Source: Azonexus sp. (GTDB lineage Bacteria > Pseudomonadota > Gammaproteobacteria > Burkholderiales > Rhodocyclaceae). Taken from it: a stretch of 35,879 nucleotides of DNA. How positions within the stretch are numbered: the stretch's first letter is position 1; every line of letters starts with the position of its first letter. Under the pieces are notes generated by a model that saw nothing but the letters and a program-made list of their open reading frames with translations, ran no database searches and was not told where the DNA came from. The position numbers were made by a program, and so were the translations under genes. Location: positions 1-35,879 of the forward strand of contig JAIRKE010000050.1 of the NCBI GenBank assembly GCA_031260295.1, written 5' to 3'. This document shows, piece after piece, positions 1 to 7,881 of the stretch.

Positions 1-3000
1 TGTCCGCAACGTAGGTCCAGTTGCCGTCCGCGTCGATGCTGAAGCTGCCGTATTTGCCGGCGACGCCGCTTTGCGCAACGATGGTCTCGGCACTGTCCGG
101 ATCGCTCACCGTGACCGTACCCGTCCGGGTGTAGTCGCCGCTGTCTTCAGTGACGCTGGCCGTGGTGTCGCCACCAAAGGTGGCTGGCACGTTGATTCCG
201 CTGCCGACCGTGATGGTCAGCGTCGTCGTGGAGCGCGATCCATCACCGTCTTCGATGGTATAGACGAAGGTATCGGTCCCGGTGGCCGCATTGGCGACAT
301 AGCTGTAACTGCCGTCGGCATTGAGTGTCAGCGTACCGTAAAGGCCGGTGATTGCAGAGCCTGCTCCGCTGGCGACCTCGGTGGCGGCGTCTCCCGCCGC
401 CGGGCGAACGCCGATAACCGTTACGCCGTCCGCGCCAGATACGTCGTTGGTCAGGACGTTGCCCGTCGCCGTCCCCCCTTCGACGACGGTGTTCGTGTCG
501 GCATAGGCAGTGGGGCTATCGTCCACGATGGTCACGTTGACGATGTTGTTGATGGCATTGCCATAGTCGTCGTAGACAACGTAGCTGAACTGACTGGCGG
601 TGGCACCGGAGGCACTGGTCAGGGTGACGCTGAAGCTGCCGTCCGAATCGACTGCCCAGGCGCCAATCTCGTTGCCATCACCATCCAGGAAAGTACCGGT
701 TTGCGCTTCCAGGGTTTGGTCGGCGCCCAGCGTCAGCGTGCCGGTGAAAGTCCCGTCGCCCGAGTCTGGGTCGGACCCCGTGCTCAGCCCGGCCTCCTTG
801 ACGGTAGCGAAGCTTTCCGTCGGAATGACGATGGCAATACCATCGCTATCCCGGGCGCCTTCGCTGTCCGCACTGTTGATGGTGAGAAAATCGGTACCGT
901 AAAAGCCGCTTCCGGGGGTGTAGCGAAGCAAGGCCAGGGCGGCATTCAGGGCGGCCTGCGAGCCGCTGAGCGTGATGCTCTGTCCGCTTCCTGTCACGGC
1001 CACTCCGCTCGGTTCTGCCGTGAAGGACAGTGTGCCGTAATCGACTTCCAGCGTGATTTCGCTGAGATTGCCGTCCGCGTCATCGACCGATAGCAATTGG
1101 TCGCCCGTGAAATCGAGCGGCGTATCCGCCGAAGTCGTGGCCCTTGTCGGGCCGGTATTGCTGATGGGTTCGCCGCCGAAGTGGTTGACCGGTGCTTCGT
1201 TCGCACCAGTCACGGTGATGGTCAGCGTCGCGATAGCGGTTGCGCCTTGAGAATCCTTCACCTCGTAGGTGAAACCATCGCTCGTCACGACGCCGCTGCC
1301 GGGGTTTTTCACCAGCACATAGGTGTAGCTGCCGTCGGCATGGAGGGTCAGCGTGCCATAGTCACCGGCTATCGTCAGACTGCCCGTGACATCCGCCAGC
1401 GCGCCGGCGGATGCGCCCGCCCGACTGACACTGAGAATATCGTTCGCATCCACGTCGGTGTCGTTGTCCAACACGTTCCCGGTAGTCGTTTCAACCTTGC
1501 CTTTGGCCACGGCGGCCGTATCATTTTCGGCGACGGGCGCGTCGTTCGTGCCCTGGATGGTGATGATCAGGCGCGCAACGGAGGTTTCTCCGCCCGGTTT
1601 GCTGACTTTATAGACAAAGGTTTCGGTCAGCGTACTGCCGGCCTGTAGCGCATTGACGGTCGTGTTGTCGTTGTCGATGACGTACACGTAAGACCCATCC
1701 GCCTGGATGGTCAGTTGGCCATAAGCGCCCGGCAAGGCCTCGCCTGCATTCCGGGTCGTGCCGTCGCCACTGCTGAAGGACAGCACCGCGTTCCACGGCT
1801 TGCCGCTATCGAGCACTGTGCCGCTTGCATTCCACCCCGGCTCGTTGAAACCCGATTCCTTCGCGGTTCCTGAAGCGCCCGCCAGATCGTCCGTGCCCGA
1901 GCCGGACACCGTGATGTAAAGAGTGCTGCTGCTGGTGAGGCCGCCGACATGATCGCGCATCGTGTAATCGAAGGATTCGACGACCGATTGGCCTGCTCTC
2001 AGATTGGGATTGTTGGGGGTAGGCGTGTAGATATAACTGCCGTCGGCATACAGCGTCAGCGTGCCGTAAGCGCCCTGTATCGCCTGACCCAATTCGGCTG
2101 GTTTCTCGAAAGTGAAGGTGCCTGGCGTGGACGACGTGAGCTCTTTGTCGACCTTGATGCTGCTGGGAAGGCCAGTGGCGGGATCATAGATGATCTCCGT
2201 GATGTGGGCATTGGCTGGAACGCCGTTGCCGGTAACGGTCATGCCCACGGTGATGACGCCCTTCAAGCTGCCGGGGTCGAGATTGATCAGGGTCGTATAG
2301 CCAGTGGATGAGCTAGCGGTATAGGTGAGTGTTTTGTTGGGAGTGCTATTCGATGCTGCGATTTCCGTGGTTGCTTTGTTGGCGGCAATGAAACCCATGC
2401 TGGTGCCGCTAGCGCCATCGAAGGCTATTTTCGTGGTTTTGCTGTTGTCGGCATAGTAATAAGCCGGCGCACTGCTCACGGCGATATCAGGCGCGTTGCC
2501 TGTAATCTTGTTCACGGAATAAACCGGACTGTCGTCCGCTCCATGAAGCATGTGCCAAGTGCCATTCACCAGAATATATAGAACATCGTTCTGGCCCGTG
2601 CCGTTCGCTCCCCCCTCGAAACCAACAGTGGTTTCGCCCTTCGTCACCGCCACCGTGCCAGCATCCGCCGACCCCGTCACCGTCATGCCATCAACGTATT
2701 TGCTGGTGGTGTCGTCCACATCGGTGTCGTTCGTCAACACATTGCCCGTGGCGTCATAGCCCGTGTAACCCGGAATGCTGACCTTGGCGGTGTTGTAGTC
2801 CGGATTGGCCTGCGGCGCGTCGTTGCTGCCTTGAATCCCGATGGTCAGCGTGGCGCTGGCGGCGCCGCCCTTGCCATCGCCGACGGTGTAGATAAAAACG
2901 TCATTAATCGTGTCGCCCTCGTTCAGGGCATCGACCTTGGGATTGGCGTTGTCGACGACGTACTCGAAGCTGCCGTCGGCATGGATGGTCAGGGTGCCGT

Positions 3001-4462
3001 ATTTGCCGTCGATGGTCGTCCCCGAGCCGACATCCTTGACGCTGTTCCCGGCGCCGATCTGGGTTACCGTCAGCGTCTCGCCGCTGGCGCTGCTGGCATT
3101 GCCCAACACGTTTCCGCTGGCGTTGCTGCCGGGTTCGTCGTGCCCCTCTTCGACGGCCACCGCGGATTCCGCCTGCAAAACGATGGTGGGCGGCGGCGGT
3201 TGCGGCGGGTTTTTTTCGACCTCGGTATTGAGCGCACTATCCACCCGGTCCGAAGAGGATTTGACATTGGCAACGGTGACGGTCTTGCCGCCAATCTCGA
3301 CCGCGATGGTGGCTTGCTGGGCGAACCATGCCGGGTCCACCACCAGGATGAAGCCGCGATTGTCGGTCGGGTCATTGTCGCCGTCCCTATTGCCGTCGGC
3401 CTGGGCCGATGCCAGGCTGGTGAAGTCGGCATCCGTCCAGAAGTAAAAACCGCGCACGATGCCGTTCGATTTGATGGCCCGGCTGATCCAGCCGTAGTAA
3501 TCAGTGCCGCCGATGTTGATGCCGATGGCCGAGATGTCGTTGCCGCTGAAGTACTCGCTACCGGTATTGCTGTCATCGATGAAGGAGGCGCCCAAATCGG
3601 TCTTGTCGAACCAGATGGAGCTGTTTTCCTTGAGGGCCAGGCTGGGAGTGCCGTTGACCATGCCATAGACCATCTCGTAGGTACTGGCGAAGTTAAAGGT
3701 CGCCGTCTCGACCTGGTAGCTCACGCCGTCCAACTCGATGGTGCGGTAGTGGTCTACCGTCCGCATGTATTGCCAGGCGGCGGCGTCGTCCGGCCACCAG
3801 TCGAGGAGAACAGCGGCAAAGCGTTCGCCTTCTTCGCCGGGGGTGTCGCCGCCATCGTTCAGCACGTGGTCGATCGCGTGGCCGAATTCTTCAACCAGTG
3901 TGCGGGTCAGGTCCGGCGTATCGAGCAGACTGGTCCATCCGCTATTGACGAAAATGGTCATGTCGCCATCCGGCCCGTTCGCTGCAAAGGCGGCAATGGC
4001 GTCGGGCATGACGCCGAAGTCGATGGCCTGAACGCTGATACCCAGGCTGCCGTCGAGCAGCGCGGCGCGCAAATCAGCGAGACGGGCCGTCCAGTCCGCA
4101 TCAGCCGTCTCGTTGCCGCCATTGAACAGGGCAAACCACTGCTCGTCGGTGGCCGATCTGACGAAGTCGAGAATGGTCTGGGAGGCGAGCCTGGCCGCTT
4201 CCTGGAATTCCGGCGCGAAGCCGCTGACATCGAAATCGAAAAACTGAACGGGCGCCTCGGTCGAGCCGCTGGCGTCTACAACGGGCATGGTCTCCGTGGC
4301 GGACGACTCGTATGTTTCGACGGGCGCTTGGGACGAGACATCATCTCCATCCTGCGCCGCATCCACGGCCTCGGCCATTGCCGCGCCGTCGAACAGCATG
4401 CGCGGCTCCAATTTCATCAGACGAAGACGGGAAACAGTGGGGTTGGGCTGGTTGCGTTTCAT
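1..4462 (-). CDS. Giant VCBS-repeat surface adhesin, 5' part (runs off the left edge)
   Basis: An uninterrupted frame starts at an ATG at 4462 and is still open at base 1, giving about 1,487 residues; the C-terminus is outside the window. Residues 18-27 read LEPRMLFDGA, the LEPR-XLL N-terminal motif of very large exported proteobacterial proteins. Residues 70-400 form a globular head with LVEEFGHAIDHVLN near 189-202, followed by GDTPGEEGERFA. A proline-rich linker follows near 415. From about 430 onward there are VCBS/cadherin-like units: GNVLxNDxDVD, then YGTLTxxADGSxxY (near 487, 800, 915, 1036, 1376 and 1473), then GxNDAPVA. No classical signal peptide is visible. This fits type I secretion using C-terminal RTX signals, but those signals and the secretion genes are not in view. 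The likely role is adhesion or biofilm formation. Confidence in the family is high; the ligand is unknown. Confidence 0.93.
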   Translation of the reverse strand, partial: MKRNQPNPTVSRLRLMKLEPRMLFDGAAMAEAVDAAQDGDDVSSQAPVETYESSATETMPVVDASGSTEAPVQFFDFDVSGFAPEFQEAARLASQTILDFVRSATDEQWFALFNGGNETADADWTARLADLRAALLDGSLGISVQAIDFGVMPDAIAAFAANGPDGDMTIFVNSGWTSLLDTPDLTRTLVEEFGHAIDHVLNDGGDTPGEEGERFAAVLLDWWPDDAAAWQYMRTVDHYRTIELDGVSYQVETATFNFASTYEMVYGMVNGTPSLALKENSSIWFDKTDLGASFIDDSNTGSEYFSGNDISAIGINIGGTDYYGWISRAIKSNGIVRGFYFWTDADFTSLASAQADGNRDGDNDPTDNRGFILVVDPAWFAQQATIAVEIGGKTVTVANVKSSSDRVDSALNTEVEKNPPQPPPPTIVLQAESAVAVEEGHDEPGSNASGNVLGNASSASGETLTVTQIGAGNSVKDVGSGTTIDGKYGTLTIHADGSFEYVVDNANPKVDALNEGDTINDVFIYTVGDGKGGAASATLTIGIQGSNDAPQANPDYNTAKVSIPGYTGYDATGNVLTNDTDVDDTTSKYVDGMTVTGSADAGTVAVTKGETTVGFEGGANGTGQNDVLYILVNGTWHMLHGADDSPVYSVNKITGNAPDIAVSSAPAYYYADNSKTTKIAFDGASGTSMGFIAANKATTEIAASNSTPNKTLTYTASSSTGYTTLINLDPGSLKGVITVGMTVTGNGVPANAHITEIIYDPATGLPSSIKVDKELTSSTPGTFTFEKPAELGQAIQGAYGTLTLYADGSYIYTPTPNNPNLRAGQSVVESFDYTMRDHVGGLTSSSTLYITVSGSGTDDLAGASGTAKESGFNEPGWNASGTVLDSGKPWNAVLSFSSGDGTTRNAGEALPGAYGQLTIQADGSYVYVIDNDNTTVNALQAGSTLTETFVYKVSKPGGETSVARLIITIQGTNDAPVAENDTAAVAKGKVETTTGNVLDNDTDVDANDILSVSRAGASAGALADVTGSLTIAGDYGTLTLHADGSYTYVLVKNPGSGVVTSDGFTYEVKDSQGATAIATLTITVTGANEAPVNHFGGEPISNTGPTRATTSADTPLDFTGDQLLSVDDADGNLSEITLEVDYGTLSFTAEPSGVAVTGSGQSITLSGSQAALNAALALLRYTPGSGFYGTDFLTINSADSEGARDSDGIAIVIPTESFATVKEAGLSTGSDPDSGDGTFTGTLTLGADQTLEAQTGTFLDGDGNEIGAWAVDSDGSFSVTLTSASGATASQFSYVVYDDYGNAINNIVNVTIVDDSPTAYADTNTVVEGGTATGNVLTNDVSGADGVTVIGVRPAAGDAATEVASGAGSAITGLYGTLTLNADGSYSYVANAATGTDTFVYTIEDGDGSRSTTTLTITVGSGINVPATFGGDTTASVTEDSGDYTRTGTVTVSDPDSAETIVAQSGVAGKYGSFSIDADGNWTYVAD

Positions 4463-4777
4463 GTCTGGCTCGGCAAAAGTAGCGTTGAAATTAGACGAAA
4501 AGCCGCGACCCAAGTTTCATTGGCTTGGCAGCAGTTTTCCCTGGGTAAACCGCGCGTCCCTCTCATTTATTACGACACGAATCCATGAATCTGAACTCAT
4601 TTTTTCATTTTAGCAATTTCTAGAAATTTATCAAAAAGAGCGTAACCCCCTTGGCTGAATCACGATCAGTTCCACTTCTGCCCGGCTGCGAGCATGCCTG
4701 TACATATATCGCCACTTTGTGGAGAATGATTGTCTGGTTCGATATCCCGTGACGACACTACCCAGGAGTTCAAACGC
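4463..4777. promoter_or_regulatory. AT-rich divergent intergenic region upstream of the adhesin, with a 14-bp palindrome
   Basis: This 315-base stretch separates the adhesin start (minus) from the small plus-strand gene. It is clearly richer in A and T than its surroundings, especially 4555-4640. It holds a perfect palindrome, AATTTCTAGAAATT, at 4615-4628, about 150 bases upstream of the adhesin start codon. It should contain the adhesin promoter, but no convincing -35/-10 pair stands out. No coding sequence is supported here. Confidence 0.4.
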
Positions 4778-5128
4778 GTGAACCGAGTCGAATTGTTGAC
4801 GGTGACTGAAGGATTCCAGCTTTCCGGCATTGGCTTGATGCTGACGCCGGACTTCGCCGTTCCTCCTGGCTGGAAGAACATATCCGAGGAAATATGGGCG
4901 CTTTTGCCAGACGGAACGGAGTTCAAGGCACAAGCTCAGTTCAACAAGTGGCACTTCAATTTCGGTAGAACGCCAACGGCGGAACAACAACAACGCGCTT
5001 GGCGCATCTTCGTCTCGCTACCCGAGGCAAACAAGATGGATGTGCCCGCCGGTAGCCGGCTCCTGGTGTCACCAGAACTGCGACTGGCGATTCTGGGTGA
5101 TGGCGCATCGGAATCCCACAGTAGATAA
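4778..5128 (+). CDS. Hypothetical protein, 116 aa
   Basis: I do not recognise this protein. The GTG at 4778 is preferred as the start because AGGAG lies at 4764-4768, nine bases upstream. A TTG at 4730 in the same frame would add 16 residues but has no ribosome binding site. The product looks soluble, with mixed composition, no signal peptide and no membrane segment. A central stretch, LPDGTEFKAQAQFNKWHFN, and a later VPAGSRLLVSPELRLAILGD suggest a compact beta-rich fold. The gene stands alone: the adhesin diverges on the left, and the feo control region begins about 115 bases downstream. A short hairpin (GCCGGC-AGCA-GCCGGC, 5130-5145) follows the stop. It is a plausible real gene by composition, but no function is proposed. 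Confidence 0.6.
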   Translation: MNRVELLTVTEGFQLSGIGLMLTPDFAVPPGWKNISEEIWALLPDGTEFKAQAQFNKWHFNFGRTPTAEQQQRAWRIFVSLPEANKMDVPAGSRLLVSPELRLAILGDGASESHSR

Positions 5129-5242
5129 GGCCGGCAGCAGCCGGCATGGCATCAGCAGAATCTGAGCGCCTCCCAGGCCGGACGATCCGTCACGCTCCAG
5201 CCGCGATGCCGGCGGTTTTCCCCTTTCCTGTCCTGCCGTTTT

Positions 5243-5283
5243 GCCGGCTTGTAAACGATAACAATTCCCGTTTACAAGCCGGC
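5243..5283. promoter_or_regulatory. Perfect 15-bp inverted repeat with embedded Fur-box-like sequence (candidate feoB operator)
   Basis: GCCGGCTTGTAAACG (5243-5257) and CGTTTACAAGCCGGC (5269-5283) are exact reverse complements around an 11-base AT-rich centre. The inner 21 bases (5253-5273), centred on 5263, resemble a Fur box: AAA-x-GA-x-AA-xx-ATTC-x-C-x-TTT matches the GAGAAT/ATTCTC type at most positions. The feoB start is about 50-70 bases downstream, where Fur repression would be expected. It could instead be a hairpin terminator of the upstream gene, but there is no T-run after it. Confidence 0.55.
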
Positions 5284-5296
5284 GTGACTGCGCTAA

Positions 5297-5316
5297 TGTG
5301 AGAACAATTCGCTACG
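5297..5316. promoter_or_regulatory. Second Fur-box-like site close to the feoB start
   Basis: GAGAACAATTCGC (5300-5312, centre 5306) shares the core GAxAACAATTC with the first site. The two centres are 43 bases apart, about four helical turns, which would place both sites on the same face of the DNA. The assignment rests on similarity to the known Fur consensus and on position only. Confidence 0.4.
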
Positions 5317-5335
5317 TATTTTGCCTAGAAACGAT

Positions 5336-7279
5336 GTGACTCCCCAACCCCTCGCCAACGCTATCCTTCTGATCGGCCATCCCAATGTTGGCAAGTCGGT
5401 GCTGTTCCACCGCCTGACCGGCGCCTACGTCAATGTTTCCAACTACCCCGGCACCACCGTCGAGGTAACCCGCGCCGGCGCCCGCTTCGATCCGCAGGCG
5501 GCGCTGCTCGACACGCCGGGCGTACTCGCCCTGCCGTCGCGCAGCGACGACGAGCGGGCAACGATGCGCGCCCTGCTCAACGAACCGAGCCGCTGCCTGG
5601 TGCAGGTCGGCGACGCCAAGAACCTGCGCCGGACTCTGACCCTGACCGCCCTGCTGGCCGATCTCGGCATACCGATGGTGCTGGCTCTGAATATGCACGA
5701 CGAAGCCACCGCCCGCGGCGTCACCGTCGACGTCGATGGCCTGGCCGAGGAATTGGCGATCCCGGTGCTGGCTACTGTCGCCACCGGTGGTGAAGGCATC
5801 GGCGAACTGGCCGGTAGCGTTGCCCGGGCGACCACGGCCGCCCCGCTGCTGCGCTACGACCCGGATTTGGAAACCGACATCGCGGCGCTTGCTGCGGCCA
5901 TCGCGGAGAATGCACCGCACCCGGTGCTGGCGGCACGCGGCTTGGCCATCCTCTACCTCGGCGCCGACAGCGAAGTGGAAAGCTGGCTGCGCGAGCGGGC
6001 CGGCGACCGCTACGCCGACCTCGCCGCCCTGCGCGAGCAGGCCCGCGCGCGCGCCGACGGCGATCTGCCGATGCTGCTCGCCCGCGAACGCACCGCCGCC
6101 GCCGATGCGCTGGCCGCCAGCGTCGCCCGCCGCACCGTGCATAGCAGCCCGCTGCTGGCCCAACGCATCGGCCAAGCGGTGGTGCATCCGCTGTGGGGCG
6201 TCCCGATCCTGCTCGCCGTGCTCTACGCGGTGTACCTGTTCGTCGGCGTGTTCGGCGCGACGACGCTGGTCGACCTGTTCGAGGAAAAGCTGTTCAACGG
6301 CATCCTCAACCCCGGCTTCACCGCCCTGGTCGAGCACTGGTTCGGCGACGGCTGGTTCAGCGAGTTGCTGGTCGGCCAGTACGGCCTATGGACCATGGGT
6401 ATGACCTATGCCCTGGCGTTGATTTTTCCGATCGTCACCACCTTCTTCATCGCCTTCGGCATCCTCGAAGATTCCGGCTACCTGCCGCGCCTGTCGGTGA
6501 TCGCCAACCGGCTGTTCGCCATGATCGGTCTCAACGGCCGCGCCGTGCTGCCGATGGTGCTTGGCCTGGGCTGCGTGACGATGGCGACGCTGACCACGCG
6601 CATCCTGCACAGCCCGCGCGAACGGCTGATCACCGTCTTTCTGCTGGCGCTCGCCATCCCCTGCTCGGCCCAACTCGGCGTCGTCCTCGGCATGCTCGGC
6701 GGCGTCTCCTTCAAAGCGCTGCTGGTCTGGGCCCTGGCCATGATCGGCATCCTGCTGCTGTCCGGCTTTCTCGCCTCGAAGCTGATTCCCGGCCGGCGCA
6801 TCCCGCTGGTCACCGAATTACCGCCGATGCGCCTGCCGGTCATCGGCAACGTCATCAAGAAGACCGCCGGCCGCCTCAAGTGGTACCTGCTTGAAGTCAT
6901 CCCGCTGTTCCTGATCGGCACTCTCCTGATGTTCGTCCTCGACAAGACCGGCGCCCTGCCGGCCATCATCGAAGCCGGCGAGCCGCTGGTCACCGGCTGG
7001 CTCGGCCTGCCCAAGGAAGCCTCGGCCGCTTTCGTGATGGGCTTCCTGCGCCGCGACTTCGGCGCCACCGGCCTGTTTGTCATGGCCGACACGCTGACCC
7101 CGATCCAGGCAGTGGTCGGCATGATCACCATCACCCTGTTCATTCCCTGCTTCGCCAGCTTCTTGATGATGGTCAAGGAACGCGGCCTGAAAACGGCGAT
7201 GCTGATGGTCGCCATCATCGTCCCATTCGCCTTCTTCATCGGCGGCCTGTTCAACCTCGTCCTGCGCGCTCTTTGGTAA
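5336..7279 (+). CDS. feoB: Ferrous iron transport protein B
   Basis: FeoB is the inner-membrane Fe(II) transporter with a cytosolic G domain. The G domain is intact: G1 GHPNVGKS (14-21), G2 PGTT (38-41), G3 DTPG (59-62) and G4 NMHD (119-122). The membrane part carries the family's gate signatures: GLGCVTMATLTTRIL, LAIPCSAQLG, GFLRRDFGAT and a late FIPCFASFLMMVKE. At about 647 residues it is shorter than E. coli FeoB (773) and ends soon after the last helix, so it lacks a long C-terminal tail. The GTG at 5336 is chosen because it places the conserved core close to the start. A TTG at 5321 in frame is the alternative; neither has a strong ribosome binding site. Two Fur-like sites lie just upstream, so iron-dependent repression is likely. 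feoA follows rather than precedes it. Confidence 0.95.
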   Translation: MTPQPLANAILLIGHPNVGKSVLFHRLTGAYVNVSNYPGTTVEVTRAGARFDPQAALLDTPGVLALPSRSDDERATMRALLNEPSRCLVQVGDAKNLRRTLTLTALLADLGIPMVLALNMHDEATARGVTVDVDGLAEELAIPVLATVATGGEGIGELAGSVARATTAAPLLRYDPDLETDIAALAAAIAENAPHPVLAARGLAILYLGADSEVESWLRERAGDRYADLAALREQARARADGDLPMLLARERTAAADALAASVARRTVHSSPLLAQRIGQAVVHPLWGVPILLAVLYAVYLFVGVFGATTLVDLFEEKLFNGILNPGFTALVEHWFGDGWFSELLVGQYGLWTMGMTYALALIFPIVTTFFIAFGILEDSGYLPRLSVIANRLFAMIGLNGRAVLPMVLGLGCVTMATLTTRILHSPRERLITVFLLALAIPCSAQLGVVLGMLGGVSFKALLVWALAMIGILLLSGFLASKLIPGRRIPLVTELPPMRLPVIGNVIKKTAGRLKWYLLEVIPLFLIGTLLMFVLDKTGALPAIIEAGEPLVTGWLGLPKEASAAFVMGFLRRDFGATGLFVMADTLTPIQAVVGMITITLFIPCFASFLMMVKERGLKTAMLMVAIIVPFAFFIGGLFNLVLRALW

Positions 7280-7284
7280 ACCAC

Positions 7285-7532
7285 GTTAGGCTTCCGCATG
7301 GCACGGTATGTTGTCCCAAAAAATGCTGGCCCTTTTCTTGTAGTGCTGGCTCGCGCCGGAAATCCGTTGATACGCAACAACTACACAGGCCAGCGCAAAG
7401 TTCTGATTCCGTGCCGAACTCAAGAGCAAGCTAAACTTATCTGCCAGCAACTCAATGAAGGCAAAAGCGGTGAGATTTTTATTTAGCAAAGCCGTTTCGC
7501 CTAACCTTGCGCTCAAACTGAGCCGTTTCGCC
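7285..7532 (+). mobile_element. Integron gene-cassette-like insert between feoB and feoA
   Basis: GTTAGGC (7285-7291) fits the cassette core site GTTRRRY and sits 6 bases before the ATG of a 62-codon frame. After that frame, GCCTAAC (7499-7505) fits RYYYAAC. It is followed by seven bases and then TCAA, which is the R''-spacer-L'' spacing of attC sites. The distal attC arm with a second GTTRRRY is not recognisable, so the site looks truncated or decayed. The segment is visibly lower in GC than feoB and feoA. A 12-base direct repeat, AGCCGTTTCGCC, lies at 7490-7501 and 7521-7532. No integrase is in the window. The cassette interpretation is an inference. Confidence 0.4.
7298..7486 (+). CDS. Small hypothetical protein, 62 aa, in a cassette-like insert
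   Basis: I do not recognise a named family. The frame encodes a small, basic, soluble protein that begins MARYVVPKNAGPFLVVL and contains NPLIRNNYTGQRKVLIPCR and an AKLICQQLNEGKSGEIFI end. The pattern of alternating hydrophobic residues, two cysteines and a compact length looks like a real small domain rather than noise. The ATG lies directly behind a GTTRRRY-type site with no visible ribosome binding site, as is common for cassette genes. Its base composition differs from both feo genes. It is probably unrelated to iron transport and sits there through insertion. Confidence 0.5.
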   Translation: MARYVVPKNAGPFLVVLARAGNPLIRNNYTGQRKVLIPCRTQEQAKLICQQLNEGKSGEIFI

Positions 7533-7549
7533 ACCACTTGGCTTTAATC

Positions 7550-7822
7550 ATGAACGCCGCCCACGACGCCCGCCTACCCCTCGCCTTTATCGCCCCCGGC
7601 AGCGAAGTCCGCCTGGCCGGGCTGGGTGAGGAAATCGACGCCCTGCAACGCGAGCAACTGACCGCCTACGGCCTGGCCGAAAACCGGCCGCTGCGCGTGC
7701 TGCAACAAAAGCCGATGACCGTGATCCTGGCCGACGAGGTCGAACTGGCGCTGGAACATTCCGTGGCCCGCTATATCTGGGTCGTCAACCAGGCCGCCGA
7801 CAAAACGCTCCGCCGCCGCTAG
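7550..7822 (+). CDS. feoA: FeoA-like ferrous iron transport protein A
   Basis: This is a 90-residue protein with the SH3-like beta-barrel pattern of FeoA, the small cytosolic partner of FeoB. It has an N-terminal APGSEVRLAGLGEE turn, a YGLAENRPLRVLQQKPMTV core, and a C-terminal VELALEHSVARYIWV strand pair. The ATG at 7550 gives a normal FeoA N-terminus; an upstream TTG at 7538 is unlikely. The gene lies 270 bases after feoB, separated from it by the cassette-like insert. The reverse order (feoA before feoB) is more usual. Whether transcription still reads through from feoB cannot be seen. A strong hairpin follows the stop. Confidence 0.8.
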   Translation: MNAAHDARLPLAFIAPGSEVRLAGLGEEIDALQREQLTAYGLAENRPLRVLQQKPMTVILADEVELALEHSVARYIWVVNQAADKTLRRR

Positions 7823-7835
7823 AACGGTCTTGTAC

Positions 7836-7872
7836 CCCTCGCCTGTCCCCCATCGTGGGGGACAGGCGAGGG
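7836..7872. terminator. Strong 17-bp hairpin between convergent genes
   Basis: CCCTCGCCTGTCCCCCA (7836-7852) and its exact reverse complement (7856-7872) are separated by three bases. It lies 14 bases after the feoA stop and before the convergent mutarotase, where a bidirectional terminator would be expected. There is no T-run on either side, so it may instead be part of a dispersed palindromic repeat. Confidence 0.5.
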
Positions 7873-7881
7873 AATGAGGCT

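Noticed and set aside
1..4462. CRISPR or DNA-level tandem repeats
   Set aside because: The repetition is at the protein level (VCBS units of over 100 residues) with diverged DNA; there are no short identical repeats with unique spacers.
71..4588. Several long plus-strand reading frames, including 585 codons at 2831-4588
   Set aside because: They are antisense to the adhesin frame, which is open over the whole 4,462 bases and encodes recognisable VCBS repeats. Their products are low-complexity Gly/Val/Asp/Arg sequences typical of reading repeats backwards.
4631..4993. Minus-strand 120-codon frame opposite the small hypothetical gene
   Set aside because: It has no ribosome binding site and a composition rich in Arg/Ser; the plus-strand gene has a good ribosome binding site and more protein-like sequence.
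5312..6337. Minus-strand 341-codon frame
   Set aside because: It is antisense to feoB, whose GTPase motifs are unmistakable.
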